Part shown: positions 1-8,192 of the stretch, in pieces | How positions within the stretch are numbered: the stretch's first letter is position 1 | How the letters are laid out: every line of letters starts with the position of its first letter | Source: Candidatus Gastranaerophilales bacterium | GTDB lineage: Bacteria; Cyanobacteriota; Vampirovibrionia; Gastranaerophilales; Gastranaerophilaceae | Assembly (NCBI GenBank): GCA_944324385.1 | Contig: CALUWD010000013.1 | Location: 1-41,473 of the forward strand | Length of the DNA: 41,473 nt | Direction: 5' to 3' | Position numbers and translations under genes: made by a program | The notes under the pieces: model-generated | The model's input: the letters and a program-made list of their open reading frames with translations, nothing else | The model's database searches: none | Told to the model about the DNA's origin: nothing

Positions 1-816
1 CAGCGTATTTTCCATTAACATGGCAATTGTCATAGGCCCAATCCCCCCGGGAACAGGCGTTATAAGAGAGGCAACTTTTGAAACTTCCTCAAAATCAACA
101 TCTCCCTTGATTTTTCCGTTTTCATCACGCGAAATACCAACATCAACCACAACTGCACCAGATTTAACAAAATCTTTTGTTACAAGGCCTTTTATGCCTG
201 TTGCGCTAATTAAAATATCCGCCATTCGCGCAATTTGCGGCAAGTTTTTTGTTTTAGAATGCGCAACCGTAACTGTGGCATTTTGCGCTAAAAGCAAATG
301 TATCAAGGGTTTGCCCACCATATTAGAACGCCCTATGACAACAGTATTTGCGCCTTGAATTTCTACGTTATATTTTTTTAGGAGCTTTATAACGCCCTTT
401 GGAGTGCAAGAAACAGCATAAGGGCTTGAATTTGTCAAAAGTCTGCCACAGTTTATGGGATGAAAGCCATCGACATCTTTTTTTGGGTCAATAAGTTCTA
501 TAAAGTCTTGCGACACAAGGTGTTTAGGCAATGGCAGCTGCAGTAAAATCGCGTCCGTGTCCTCATCTAAATTTAAGTTTAAAATTAAATCCTTTAGTTC
601 ATTTGAGCTTGTATTTTCTTTTAAACGGTAGGTTTTTGAAACAAAACCAAGCTCGCGCGCAGTTTTTTCCTTGTTGCTTACATAAATTTGCGATGCAGGG
701 TCATCTCCGACAAGAATTACCGCCAAAGAGGGCTTTTTTTGCAACTTTTCAACTTTTAGTTTAATCTGTGCAAGGATTTCTTTTGAATAAGCCTTGCCAT
801 CCATTATTTGAGCCAT
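1..816 (-). CDS. folD: Bifunctional methylenetetrahydrofolate dehydrogenase/cyclohydrolase (3' end beyond window)
   Basis: FolD interconverts 5,10-methylene-, methenyl- and 10-formyl-tetrahydrofolate in the cytoplasm. I translated the minus strand from the ATG at 814-816; it stays open for 272 codons to the left edge, so only a short C-terminal piece should be missing compared with the usual ~280-300 residues. Visible family signatures are the active-site stretch ASQIYVSNKEK (conserved Tyr and Lys), LLQLPLP, the VDGFHP motif, the nucleotide-binding VVIGRSNMVGKPL and the C-terminal PVPGGIGPMTIAML. A strong AGGAGGGG ribosome site lies inside the end of the upstream ATPase gene, whose stop is one base before this start, so the two are probably co-transcribed with the MetE-like gene further upstream. 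Together they suggest a small C1/methyl-transfer operon (inference). Confidence 0.96.
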   Translation of the reverse strand, partial: MAQIMDGKAYSKEILAQIKLKVEKLQKKPSLAVILVGDDPASQIYVSNKEKTARELGFVSKTYRLKENTSSNELKDLILNLNLDEDTDAILLQLPLPKHLVSQDFIELIDPKKDVDGFHPINCGRLLTNSSPYAVSCTPKGVIKLLKKYNVEIQGANTVVIGRSNMVGKPLIHLLLAQNATVTVAHSKTKNLPQIARMADILISATGIKGLVTKDFVKSGAVVVDVGISRDENGKIKGDVDFEEVSKVASLITPVPGGIGPMTIAMLMENTL

Positions 817-817
817 T

Positions 818-1561
818 TTACACCCCTCCTGAAGTATCTTGCGGGAGATTTAAACGAGGGTAAAAATCTTTTATAATTTCTTTAACCTTTTCATAGCTCA
901 CATCATCACCCAAATCATCGATAATTCCAAGTAAATTAAGGTTATTGAGGTTTATTTGCTCAACAAATTTATTTAAAGTTTCTTTTTTAGCTTTATTTAA
1001 AATCACCCCAAATTGCCCGTCTGCTGCGTATTTTTTAGAAAAGTCATAAATTTCGCCTGCAAGATGAATAGACTTTTGAGTAGGATTAGCAACGATTATT
1101 GAGGTATCAATAGGGTAATCCACAAGTAAATTTAAATATTTAAGGTCAAATTCACAATCAAAAATAACAAAATCATATCTGTCGACAAGTTTTACAAGAG
1201 CATCGTTCATCTGCTTTGTAATAGGGCAACGACAGTCTTTTGAGGCAACAAACCAAGACACAATAATTTCTGTATTTTCTTCCACTTCTTCTAAAATGTC
1301 CTCAAGCGCCCACTCGATGTATTCTTGCTTTGTCATGCCCTTTGGTATGCCTGTTTTATACTCGTGTTTACCGGAGCGAATGCCATATATTGTATTTCTT
1401 GATTTTAAACCGAAACTGCCTGCAAGCTCGCAAGTTAGGTCATTATCCACAAGTAAAATTGATGAAGATGGAAAATATTCCCTCAAAAGTGAACAAAAAG
1501 CCCTTGTCAGAGTAGTTTTACCGCTTCCGCCTTTGCCTAAAAGTGCAAGAGTATGTGTCAT
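818..1561 (-). CDS. CooC-type P-loop ATPase (MinD/ParA superfamily), possible metallocentre maturation factor
   Basis: Protein of 247 residues from the ATG at 1561, which overlaps the stop of the upstream gene as ATGA; a GTG 15 bases further up is possible but has its purine-rich stretch too close. Seen: deviant Walker A GKGGSGKTT (residues 9-17), Walker A' LLVDND (37-42), Walker B FVIFDCE (131-137) and a Cys-X-Cys pair (C110, C112, in KDCRCP). CooC proteins are dimeric ATPases that use a CXC pair at the dimer interface to hold nickel or zinc while maturing carbon monoxide dehydrogenase (family knowledge). No CODH or acetyl-CoA synthase gene is in this window, so the client here is unknown; the neighbours folD and a MetE-core protein suggest methyl or corrinoid metabolism. 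ParA/MinD partition functions are less likely given the CXC pair and context. Confidence 0.85.
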   Translation of the reverse strand: MTHTLALLGKGGSGKTTLTRAFCSLLREYFPSSSILLVDNDLTCELAGSFGLKSRNTIYGIRSGKHEYKTGIPKGMTKQEYIEWALEDILEEVEENTEIIVSWFVASKDCRCPITKQMNDALVKLVDRYDFVIFDCEFDLKYLNLLVDYPIDTSIIVANPTQKSIHLAGEIYDFSKKYAADGQFGVILNKAKKETLNKFVEQINLNNLNLLGIIDDLGDDVSYEKVKEIIKDFYPRLNLPQDTSGGV

Positions 1562-2655
1562 AAAAGCGCACCACACCTTTCTTTAAGACGCAAAGAAAGC
1601 TCCTGCGTAAGTTTTAATGCCTTTAGCGCGCCCTCGTCATCAAGTGAACCGCAACCGCAAGAAGGGGTAATGAACGACTGTTTTAATAGCAAATTTTTAT
1701 CAATGCCCTTTGATGTAAAACATTTTATAGAATCGTCAAATTTTTCCTCAAGACCAACAATATCAAGGTTTTTCAATTCATCTTTATCTAAAGTCGGAAC
1801 AATTCCAAAAGCAAATACACCGCCTTTTTCAAGGAATTTTTTAGCCTGAGGCGCAAAATTTGCAACACTTTGCGAAAACGAATAAGCGTCAAAGTTAACA
1901 ATATCAACATTACTTGAAAGAGCAATTTCCCAATCAGTTTTGCCGCAACAGTGTACACCACTTAGGGCACCGAATTTTTTCAAGTCATCTGCAATAATTT
2001 TAAGCATTTCTATGACATCTGAATTCTCAACCGATAAAAACGCACAAGAGCCGACTTGCGAAATTGAAGGCTCATCCATAAAAATTATTGACTTAGCGCT
2101 TGGTGCAGCCCTTTTAAACTCTTTTACCTGCCAAAGTGCTTTAAGGGAAAGTGTTTTAGTGCAAACATCTCTTAAAATATCGTTATAGTAAGCGCATTTG
2201 CCCTCATTATCGACTATTGAGGTTGAAAAAGTAAAAGGACCTGTAATTGAACCTTTTACAAAATCAGGATGATAATTTTTTAATTCATTTAAAAAAGGTG
2301 CAAGAGAATTGGAATTTGGCGGTAAAATCGCATATTTATCAAGCGTTTTTTCGCATTGAATTAAATCATCCGCACTTATAACATTTTCATAATCAAAAAA
2401 TAATTCTTCAAGGGCAATAAAAAATTCTTCACTTTCAGGATTTAAAAAATATTTATCACCGTCAAAGCTAAGTCCTGCAAGATTTTGCGTGTATTGAAAC
2501 ACCATATCTTCTTCGCGCGCAAAATGTGGCAACTGTGGCCAAAAAGGTATACTTTTAAATTCCTTAAAAATAAAGTCCAGTGCACATTTTGGCGCATTAT
2601 CACCTTTGAAGGGCAAAGAGCCTATTCCTGTATAATTTAAACTTAACTCGCTCAT
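1558..2655 (-). CDS. Stand-alone MetE catalytic-core protein (UroD/MetE-like methyltransferase)
   Basis: A 365-residue protein resembling only the C-terminal catalytic barrel of cobalamin-independent methionine synthase (full MetE is ~750 residues). Seen: the start IGSLPF, MDEPSIS (193-199, matching the VDEPA motif of MetE), HCCG (H235, C237) and PSCGCG (C333), which match the His-X-Cys and downstream Cys zinc ligands that activate the thiol acceptor. Core-MetE proteins are known in archaea and some anaerobic bacteria and can take the methyl group from a corrinoid rather than from polyglutamyl methyl-folate. The gene overlaps the CooC-like ATPase by four bases and leads the folD operon. No Shine-Dalgarno precedes the ATG; a TATAAT at 2667-2672 lies just upstream, so the transcript may have almost no leader. 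Methionine synthesis or corrinoid methyl transfer is inferred, not shown. Confidence 0.85.
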   Translation of the reverse strand: MSELSLNYTGIGSLPFKGDNAPKCALDFIFKEFKSIPFWPQLPHFAREEDMVFQYTQNLAGLSFDGDKYFLNPESEEFFIALEELFFDYENVISADDLIQCEKTLDKYAILPPNSNSLAPFLNELKNYHPDFVKGSITGPFTFSTSIVDNEGKCAYYNDILRDVCTKTLSLKALWQVKEFKRAAPSAKSIIFMDEPSISQVGSCAFLSVENSDVIEMLKIIADDLKKFGALSGVHCCGKTDWEIALSSNVDIVNFDAYSFSQSVANFAPQAKKFLEKGGVFAFGIVPTLDKDELKNLDIVGLEEKFDDSIKCFTSKGIDKNLLLKQSFITPSCGCGSLDDEGALKALKLTQELSLRLKERCGALL

Positions 2656-2666
2656 AGATTTATTTT

Positions 2667-2672
2667 ATTATA
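2667..2672 (-). promoter_or_regulatory. Candidate -10 element for the MetE-core/CooC-like/folD operon
   Basis: A perfect TATAAT on the minus strand ends 12 bases before the ATG at 2655. No convincing -35 hexamer is seen at the usual spacing. If used, transcription would begin about five bases before the start codon, in agreement with the missing Shine-Dalgarno. Confidence 0.3.
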
Positions 2673-2708
2673 AAATTAAAAAGAAGTAAAATTATAAAGA
2701 GGGTAAAA

Positions 2709-3725
2709 ATGGCACAAAATAAGGAATATAAAAACATTTTACTTGTAAACTGGGGCGGAATAGGGGATGAAATTCTTTTTATGCCCGTTATAAAGAGCCT
2801 TAAAGACACTTTTAAAGAGTGCAAAATTACTCTTGCTCTTGAACCTCGAAGTGCAAGCATAGTACAGCTTTGCCCTGATATTAACGACACAATAAAAGCA
2901 GACATAAAAGCAAAAGGGGTAAAAAAATATTTAAACATTTTAGGATTTTTATCTGAAGTTTGGACTAAAAATTTTGATATTGTAATATCAAGTGGAAAAT
3001 CCCCGCTGGTGGCCATTTTGCTGTTTTTAACAGGAATAAAAGAGCGCATTGGATTTAAGTCAAAAACTTCTTTTTTACTTACAAAAAGCGTAGAGTTAAA
3101 TGAAAATCAATATGCCTCAAATATGTATCACGACTTAGTTTCGCCAATTTGTAATTTAGCTTGCGAACTACCTAAAATTGCCGTTGATGAAAATTACATT
3201 TTACCTCAAAAGCTGACAAGAGGCGAGTTTGTAGCCATTCACCCAGGGGTGAGCAAAATGAGCATAAGCAAAAATATTTTAAAATGCCCAAATTTAGATT
3301 TTTGGAAAAATTTAATCATAGAATTGCTTGAAAAGGGCGAAAAAGTGGTGCTTTTTGGCACACGTGATGATGAAGATTTAATTTCTAAAATTATTGCTGA
3401 TGAAAAAATCACATCAAATCAAAATTTTATAAATTATTTCAACAAAACAAAAAGTTTGCTTGATATGGCAAATATTTTTAACAAGGCTAAATGCGCAATT
3501 TGTGCGGATTCTGCACCAATGCATGTGGCAGTAGGGGTTAATGTCAAGACTTTTGCAATTTTTGGTCCGACAAATGAAGAAAAACTTTTGCCAAAAAATG
3601 AAAAATTCCATGTAATAAAAAACAATGTTCCATGTCGACCCTGCTTATGGCACAAAAGGGCGCAAAACTGCGACAGCAGCGAATGTTTAAATATTGATTA
3701 TAAAGAAATAATAAGCAAAATTTAG
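2709..3725 (+). CDS. Glycosyltransferase family 9 (heptosyltransferase-like)
   Basis: A 338-residue GT9 protein. Seen: the N-terminal ILLVNWGGIGDEILFMPVI, typical of the first Rossmann half of WaaC/WaaF/RfaF proteins, and the C-terminal nucleotide-sugar half with ICADSAPMHVAVG followed by FAIFGPTNEEKLLP. A cysteine-rich end (PCRPCLWHKRAQNC...SSEC) resembles that seen in many GT9 proteins. These enzymes add heptose or a related sugar to the lipid A core at the inner face of the cytoplasmic membrane. The gene is divergent from the MetE-core operon with 53 bases between starts, and is separated from the following SLH gene by 72 bases containing its own promoter-like sequence. The exact sugar cannot be told from the sequence. 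Confidence 0.92.
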   Translation: MAQNKEYKNILLVNWGGIGDEILFMPVIKSLKDTFKECKITLALEPRSASIVQLCPDINDTIKADIKAKGVKKYLNILGFLSEVWTKNFDIVISSGKSPLVAILLFLTGIKERIGFKSKTSFLLTKSVELNENQYASNMYHDLVSPICNLACELPKIAVDENYILPQKLTRGEFVAIHPGVSKMSISKNILKCPNLDFWKNLIIELLEKGEKVVLFGTRDDEDLISKIIADEKITSNQNFINYFNKTKSLLDMANIFNKAKCAICADSAPMHVAVGVNVKTFAIFGPTNEEKLLPKNEKFHVIKNNVPCRPCLWHKRAQNCDSSECLNIDYKEIISKI

Positions 3726-3732
3726 GCTTGGT

Positions 3733-3761
3733 TTGATTTTAAGCTTTAGTTATTGTAAAAT
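3733..3761 (+). promoter_or_regulatory. Candidate sigma-70-type promoter for the SLH protein gene
   Basis: TTGATT at 3733-3738, a 17-base spacer and TAAAAT at 3756-3761 lie between the GT9 stop and the SLH gene. The predicted start near 3768 leaves a leader of about 30 bases that carries a GAGG ribosome site. Confidence 0.4.
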
Positions 3762-3797
3762 TTTCATAGGTTTTGAGTAAAATGAGGCTTAAAATAT

Positions 3798-5090
3798 ATG
3801 AAAAAGATATTGTGTCTGCTTGTACTTTGTTTATTGGCTTTTAGCGTAAATACAACTTTCGCGCTTGAAGTTACCGATGTTAAAAATGACCACTGGGCAG
3901 CTTCTCAAATTGCAAATGCGCTAAATAAAGGATATATGGGCTTTAAAAGCGGTTATGCTTTTGCACCTGATGAAACACTTTCAAGAAGCGAATTTGTGCA
4001 TATGCTTTTAAAAGTCATTCAAAGTGAAGACATTATGACAGATGGCACAACAAAATTCAAAGATGTAGATTCATCTACAAGATTTGACCAGAGCATTTTA
4101 ACATCAGAACAACTAAGGCTTATTTTTGGTTATCCTGATTACACTTTTAAGCCTGAACAATCAATTTTACGCTCAGAAGCAAATGCAGTAATAGCAAACG
4201 TTACAAAGGGTTTTTATGGCGATATAAATGTACTTAACGGATTTGCAGATACTGAGCAAATCCCAAACTGGGCTAAGTATTCTTACATTAAAAACGTTGT
4301 AAATAAATTATATGTAAATCATCCTGACCCATCTTACTTTAGACCAAATGACTTTTTAACACGCGCTGAAGCTGCCGTTTTATTTAGCCAGGTTGAAAAA
4401 CAACTAAGCCTTGTTGAAGATAAATTTAAAAGAACTGCAAATAAACAAAAAACAGAATTTTTAGGCACAAACACTCTAAAACTTGTTGAAGGCGCGCCAA
4501 GGAATACTGTTAATCTTTACAACACAAAAAATGTTATTGAAGCAGGAAATATTATTGTTGCAAAACCAAGTCAGCCTATAAACAGCAAAAAGCACGAAAT
4601 TGGCGACCAGCTTGTTTTTGTTGCACCAGCTGATGTTTACACTCAAGAAGGCACATTCTTATATCCTGCAGGAACACAATTTGTAGCTGATGTTCAAAAA
4701 ATTAAATACACACCCTTTAGAATTAAAAAACAAAAAAATCTTATTGTTTTAAGAAAATTCTATATGCCAAACGGAATTAGCCACCAAATGGCAGGCGTAA
4801 CCTACACTACAGACAAGGGCAAAGTTGTTACAACAAAAACAGTTGATAAAAAAGCACCTGTTAAAGAAAACTACTTTGAAGGCAGAAAAAACATTACAAA
4901 AGCTGAATTTTTAGTTAAATATACAAACAAATTGTCCCCTGTTGTTAAATATGACTTAAAAGGTGATGAGCTTGTATATATCCTCTTAACAGGAGATATG
5001 GTTATACCTAATGAAAATTATTGGGAATTTGAAGTTGAGGACGACTCACAAAGTCCTGACGATTCAGTTAATACCCACGAAAATATGTAA
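3798..5090 (+). CDS. Exported protein with three S-layer-homology domains
   Basis: A 430-residue protein with a clear signal peptide (MKK, hydrophobic stretch, cleavage probably after TTFA near residue 22). Three SLH repeats follow: about 24-75 (VTDVKNDHWAASQI ... LSRSEFVHML), 85-140 (FKDVDSSTRF ... LRSEANAVI) and 148-205 (GFADTEQIPNWAKYSYI ... LTRAEAAVLF). Residues ~210-430 form a lysine- and threonine-rich domain I do not recognise. SLH modules bind peptidoglycan-linked polymers; in diderms such as cyanobacteria and Negativicutes they tie outer-membrane proteins to the wall. No porin-like barrel is evident here, so the protein may instead anchor its own C-terminal domain in the periplasm. 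It is probably monocistronic: a promoter-like sequence lies in front and a large inverted repeat follows. Confidence 0.9.
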   Translation: MKKILCLLVLCLLAFSVNTTFALEVTDVKNDHWAASQIANALNKGYMGFKSGYAFAPDETLSRSEFVHMLLKVIQSEDIMTDGTTKFKDVDSSTRFDQSILTSEQLRLIFGYPDYTFKPEQSILRSEANAVIANVTKGFYGDINVLNGFADTEQIPNWAKYSYIKNVVNKLYVNHPDPSYFRPNDFLTRAEAAVLFSQVEKQLSLVEDKFKRTANKQKTEFLGTNTLKLVEGAPRNTVNLYNTKNVIEAGNIIVAKPSQPINSKKHEIGDQLVFVAPADVYTQEGTFLYPAGTQFVADVQKIKYTPFRIKKQKNLIVLRKFYMPNGISHQMAGVTYTTDKGKVVTTKTVDKKAPVKENYFEGRKNITKAEFLVKYTNKLSPVVKYDLKGDELVYILLTGDMVIPNENYWEFEVEDDSQSPDDSVNTHENM

Positions 5091-5095
5091 AATAA

Positions 5096-5141
5096 GCGGC
5101 TCCCAAAGGCTCGATAAGAGCCTGCTTTAATCAAGAGCCGC
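5096..5141. terminator. Nested inverted repeat, probable terminator between convergent genes
   Basis: GCGGCTC (5096-5102) pairs with GAGCCGC (5135-5141), and an inner AGGCTC/GAGCCT stem (5107-5123) sits inside. It lies exactly between the SLH stop and the stop of the converging glycosylase gene. The following run is only TATTTAATT, so it is not a textbook intrinsic terminator. Confidence 0.5.
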
Positions 5142-5723
5142 CTATTTAATTAAATTCTTAATCATAATTAAATCTTTAAGAGTTAAATTTCTGGGTGAAT
5201 TAATTTCTGTTGAATGCTGCCTTAAAAGGTAAGACGGGTGCAAAACAGGGATAAATTTAATACCCTCGTAACCTTTTATATTTTCAAAAATCTGCCCGCG
5301 AACTTTTGAAATTTTAAGCTTTTTATCTAAAAAACTCTCCATTGCAGTAGCTCCGCAAAGGACAATAATTTTTGGCTTTATAATTTCAATTTGAGCTTGC
5401 AAAAACTTTTCACAAGCCTTTTTTTCTTCTTTTGTAGGTTTGCGATTTTCAGGCGGTCTGCACTTTAGAGTATTTGCAATGTATAAATCCTCATCTCTAT
5501 TAATTCCTGCAGAGCGCAAAAACTCGTTTAAAAGCTTGCCCGCACGACCTACAAAAGGCTTGCCAAGCTTATCTTCATCAGCCCCGGGGGCTTCTCCTAT
5601 GAGCATAATTTTAGCTTTATTTGAACCGTCAGAAAATACTATATTGTTTCTTGTTGCAAAAAGAGGGCAGCACTCACATTGCTGCGCCTCTTTTTCAAGA
5701 TTTTTTAACTTTTCAAAAGTCAT
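5142..5723 (-). CDS. Type-4 (Fe-S) uracil-DNA glycosylase
   Basis: A 193-residue family-4 uracil-DNA glycosylase, which excises uracil from DNA to start base-excision repair. Seen: motif A GEAPGADEDKLGKPFVGRAG (about 43-62), the second active-site motif HPSYLLR near the C-terminus, and four cysteines placed to hold a 4Fe-4S cluster: CECC near residues 16-19, the Cys of LKCRPP and the Cys of KKACEKF. Length is normal for the family. The ATG overlaps the last base of the prs stop (TAATG), so it is the last gene of a glmU-prs-UDG operon, translationally coupled to prs. Confidence 0.93.
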   Translation of the reverse strand: MTFEKLKNLEKEAQQCECCPLFATRNNIVFSDGSNKAKIMLIGEAPGADEDKLGKPFVGRAGKLLNEFLRSAGINRDEDLYIANTLKCRPPENRKPTKEEKKACEKFLQAQIEIIKPKIIVLCGATAMESFLDKKLKISKVRGQIFENIKGYEGIKFIPVLHPSYLLRQHSTEINSPRNLTLKDLIMIKNLIK

Positions 5724-6736
5724 TAGTTTTTATATTCCTTTTCAAATCCAAAAAGTGAAGATACACTTTGATCATCGTGAATTCTTGAAATTGCCTCACC
5801 TAAAAGCGGTGCAATGCTTAGTTGTGTAATTTTTGTCGGAATAAATTCATTTTTCAAAGGAATTGTATTTGTAACAATAACTTCTTTAATTGGCGCCTCA
5901 TCAAGTCTTTGCAGCGCAGGACCTGAGAACACAGGGTGGCAAGCACAAACATAAACTTCTTTTGCGCCTTCTCTTATAAGAAGCTTTGCAGCCTCGCAAA
6001 TTGTACCTGCTGTGTCAATCATATCATCAAACATAACGCAAACCTTGCCTCTAACATCACCTATAACATGGTCTGCAATTGCAACATTGTGTTTATCACG
6101 ACGTTTATCAATAATTGAAAGAGGGCAGTTAAGAGCTTTTGCAAATGCACGGGTTCTTTGAACGCCGCCTGTATCAGGAGATACCGCCATAAGAACATCT
6201 GATGGGATATTTAATTTTTTAATGTAATCAACAAGCACAGGTGTTGAGTAAATATGATCAACCAAAATATTAAAGAAACCTTGAATTTGACCTGTGTGCA
6301 AATCCATTGCAAGAACACGATTTGCGCCCGCAGTTGTTAAAAGGTCCGCAACAAGTTTAGCTGTAATTGCTTCTCTGCCTGATGTTTTTCTATCTTGGCG
6401 AGCATAACCGTAATAGGGAATAACCGCCGTAATTGTCTTTGCACTTGCACGCTTAAACGCGTCGATTATAATTAAAAGCTCCATTAAGCTTTCATTTACA
6501 GGATTACAAACAGGTTGAACAACAAAAACATCATCGCCACGAATAGAATCTTGAATTTGAACATAAATTTCGCCGTCCATAAAATTTTTGACAATCATCG
6601 GCTCAACCGTTGTACCTAAATATTGAGCAATTTCTTGCGCCAATACAGGGTTAGAACGGCCTGAAAAAAGTTTAATGTCATGTGTGGGCAAAACCGTATT
6701 TTGCAACTGCTCCATTGTTTCAAGCCCTAATTTCAT
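5723..6736 (-). CDS. prs: Ribose-phosphate pyrophosphokinase
   Basis: Makes PRPP from ribose-5-phosphate and ATP for nucleotide, histidine, tryptophan and NAD synthesis. The 337-residue protein shows IKLFSGRSNPVLAQEIA at the start, the PYYGYARQDRK motif, AMDLHTGQIQGFF and the PRPP-binding loop MFDDMIDTAGTI. Length is normal with a short N-terminal extension; a second ATG seven codons in (MEQLQN) is an alternative start, but AAAGGAG lies before the first one. It sits two bases after glmU. The pairing of glmU and prs is common in bacteria and links two early steps of sugar-nucleotide and nucleotide supply. Confidence 0.97.
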   Translation of the reverse strand: MKLGLETMEQLQNTVLPTHDIKLFSGRSNPVLAQEIAQYLGTTVEPMIVKNFMDGEIYVQIQDSIRGDDVFVVQPVCNPVNESLMELLIIIDAFKRASAKTITAVIPYYGYARQDRKTSGREAITAKLVADLLTTAGANRVLAMDLHTGQIQGFFNILVDHIYSTPVLVDYIKKLNIPSDVLMAVSPDTGGVQRTRAFAKALNCPLSIIDKRRDKHNVAIADHVIGDVRGKVCVMFDDMIDTAGTICEAAKLLIREGAKEVYVCACHPVFSGPALQRLDEAPIKEVIVTNTIPLKNEFIPTKITQLSIAPLLGEAISRIHDDQSVSSLFGFEKEYKN

Positions 6737-6738
6737 TT

Positions 6739-8061
6739 TTAATTATCTCCTTTGTTTAGTAATTTTTTTTGTTTTTCAACCCAATTTGGGTACTCTTTTT
6801 GAGGCGTTCTGCAAAGTGCAAGAGAATTATCCCCTACATTTTTTGTAATAACGCTGCCTGCGCCCACAAAAACATTTTCACCGAGTTCAACAGGCGCAAC
6901 AATTACGGTATTTGAACCGACTGAAACACCATCTTGCAATATCGAGCGTTTTTTCTCTTTTGTAATTGAATTGTAATTTGCAAAAATCGTACCTGCGCCG
7001 ATATTAACATTTGAACCCAAAGTTGCATCCCCAACATAAGATAAATGTGAAACATTTGTATGAGAGCCGATTTTAGCGTTTTTCAATTCAACAAAATTAC
7101 CGATTTTTGAATAATCGCCGACTTCAACATTACCTCTGAAATGCGAAAAAGGCCCAATTTTGCAATTGGAACCGATTTTATTTTTGCCGTTTATATATGT
7201 ATTCGGGTAAATTACCGTATCTGCACCGATTTGCGTATCGGGAGATATTGAAGTCGAAAGCGGATCAACAATTGTAACACCTGTTTCCATTAACTCGTCA
7301 AGCTTTTCGTTTTTCATAATTAAAGTTGCCTGAGCAAGCTGTGAACGAGAATTTATGCCCAAAGTTTCATCAGGGTTTTTAATTACAAACGAAACAGCCT
7401 TTTTGCTTTTTTCTTTTGCCCAGCAAACTATATCCGTCAGGTAATATTCACCTTGAGAGTTGTTGTTTTTAAGCTCACCAAAGGCATCTTTAACACTTTC
7501 CCATTTAAGGCAATAAACACCCGCGTTAATTTCTTTTATGGCTTTTTGCTCATTGTTTGCGTCTTTTTGTTCAACAATAGCCTCAATGCTGCCGTCTTGC
7601 GCGCGAACAATTCTGCCGTAACCAAAAGGATTATCAAAAATTGCACTCATAACAGTAACATCAGCATTGTGTTCAAGGTGATATTCAACCATAGAGCGCA
7701 TTGTGGAAGATTTTAAAAGCGGAGTATCGCCACAAGTTATTAAAACTGTCCCGCAGAAATTTTTTAATTCGCCTGTTGCCATTGAAACTGCATGCCCTGT
7801 GCCTAATTGCTCTTTTTGAAGAACACAAGTCACATTTTCATATTTTTTTAAATACTTTTCAACATCATCCGCACCATGGCCCACAACCACAATGCTTTGA
7901 GTATTATTTTGCGGATAAATTTCATTTATTGAATCAACTACCCAACCTACAAGAGGTTTTGAGAATATTTCATGCAAAACCTTTGGCTTAGATGATTTCA
8001 TCCTTGTACCCTTGCCTGCTGCAAGAATTACTGCCTTAAAGCTTGTTTTGCTGTTAAACAT
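6739..8061 (-). CDS. glmU: Bifunctional UDP-N-acetylglucosamine pyrophosphorylase / glucosamine-1-phosphate acetyltransferase
   Basis: GlmU acetylates glucosamine-1-phosphate and then uridylylates it to give UDP-GlcNAc for peptidoglycan and lipid A. The 440-residue protein has the N-terminal uridylyltransferase signature AVILAAGKGTRMKSSKPKV, the QLGTGHAV and TCGDTPLL motifs, and a C-terminal left-handed beta helix of hexapeptide repeats from about residue 255, including the acetyltransferase stretch GDATLGSNVNIGAGTIFANY. It heads the minus-strand operon with prs and the uracil glycosylase. Its start is divergent from ilvD across 131 bases. Confidence 0.97.
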   Translation of the reverse strand: MFNSKTSFKAVILAAGKGTRMKSSKPKVLHEIFSKPLVGWVVDSINEIYPQNNTQSIVVVGHGADDVEKYLKKYENVTCVLQKEQLGTGHAVSMATGELKNFCGTVLITCGDTPLLKSSTMRSMVEYHLEHNADVTVMSAIFDNPFGYGRIVRAQDGSIEAIVEQKDANNEQKAIKEINAGVYCLKWESVKDAFGELKNNNSQGEYYLTDIVCWAKEKSKKAVSFVIKNPDETLGINSRSQLAQATLIMKNEKLDELMETGVTIVDPLSTSISPDTQIGADTVIYPNTYINGKNKIGSNCKIGPFSHFRGNVEVGDYSKIGNFVELKNAKIGSHTNVSHLSYVGDATLGSNVNIGAGTIFANYNSITKEKKRSILQDGVSVGSNTVIVAPVELGENVFVGAGSVITKNVGDNSLALCRTPQKEYPNWVEKQKKLLNKGDN

Positions 8062-8165
8062 GGGGGGCGCCTTATTTTTACTTATTACAAAAAAATTCTC
8101 TCATGAAGTTATGTAAATTTAAAGTTTTTAAATCGTTTTTATGAACATTTTTTTACAAAAGAATG

Positions 8166-8171
8166 TATAAT
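8166..8171 (+). promoter_or_regulatory. Candidate -10 element upstream of ilvD
   Basis: A perfect TATAAT 21 bases before the ilvD ATG, with no good -35 at the right spacing. Initiation about seven bases later would start within the AAAGGAG ribosome site (8177-8183), so the real promoter may be elsewhere. Confidence 0.25.
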
Positions 8172-8192
8172 TGAAAAAAAGGAGAAAAAAAT

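Noticed and set aside
531..764. Plus-strand open frames opposite folD, the MetE-core gene, glmU and others
   Set aside because: They are shadows of well-supported genes on the other strand, without ribosome sites or family motifs.
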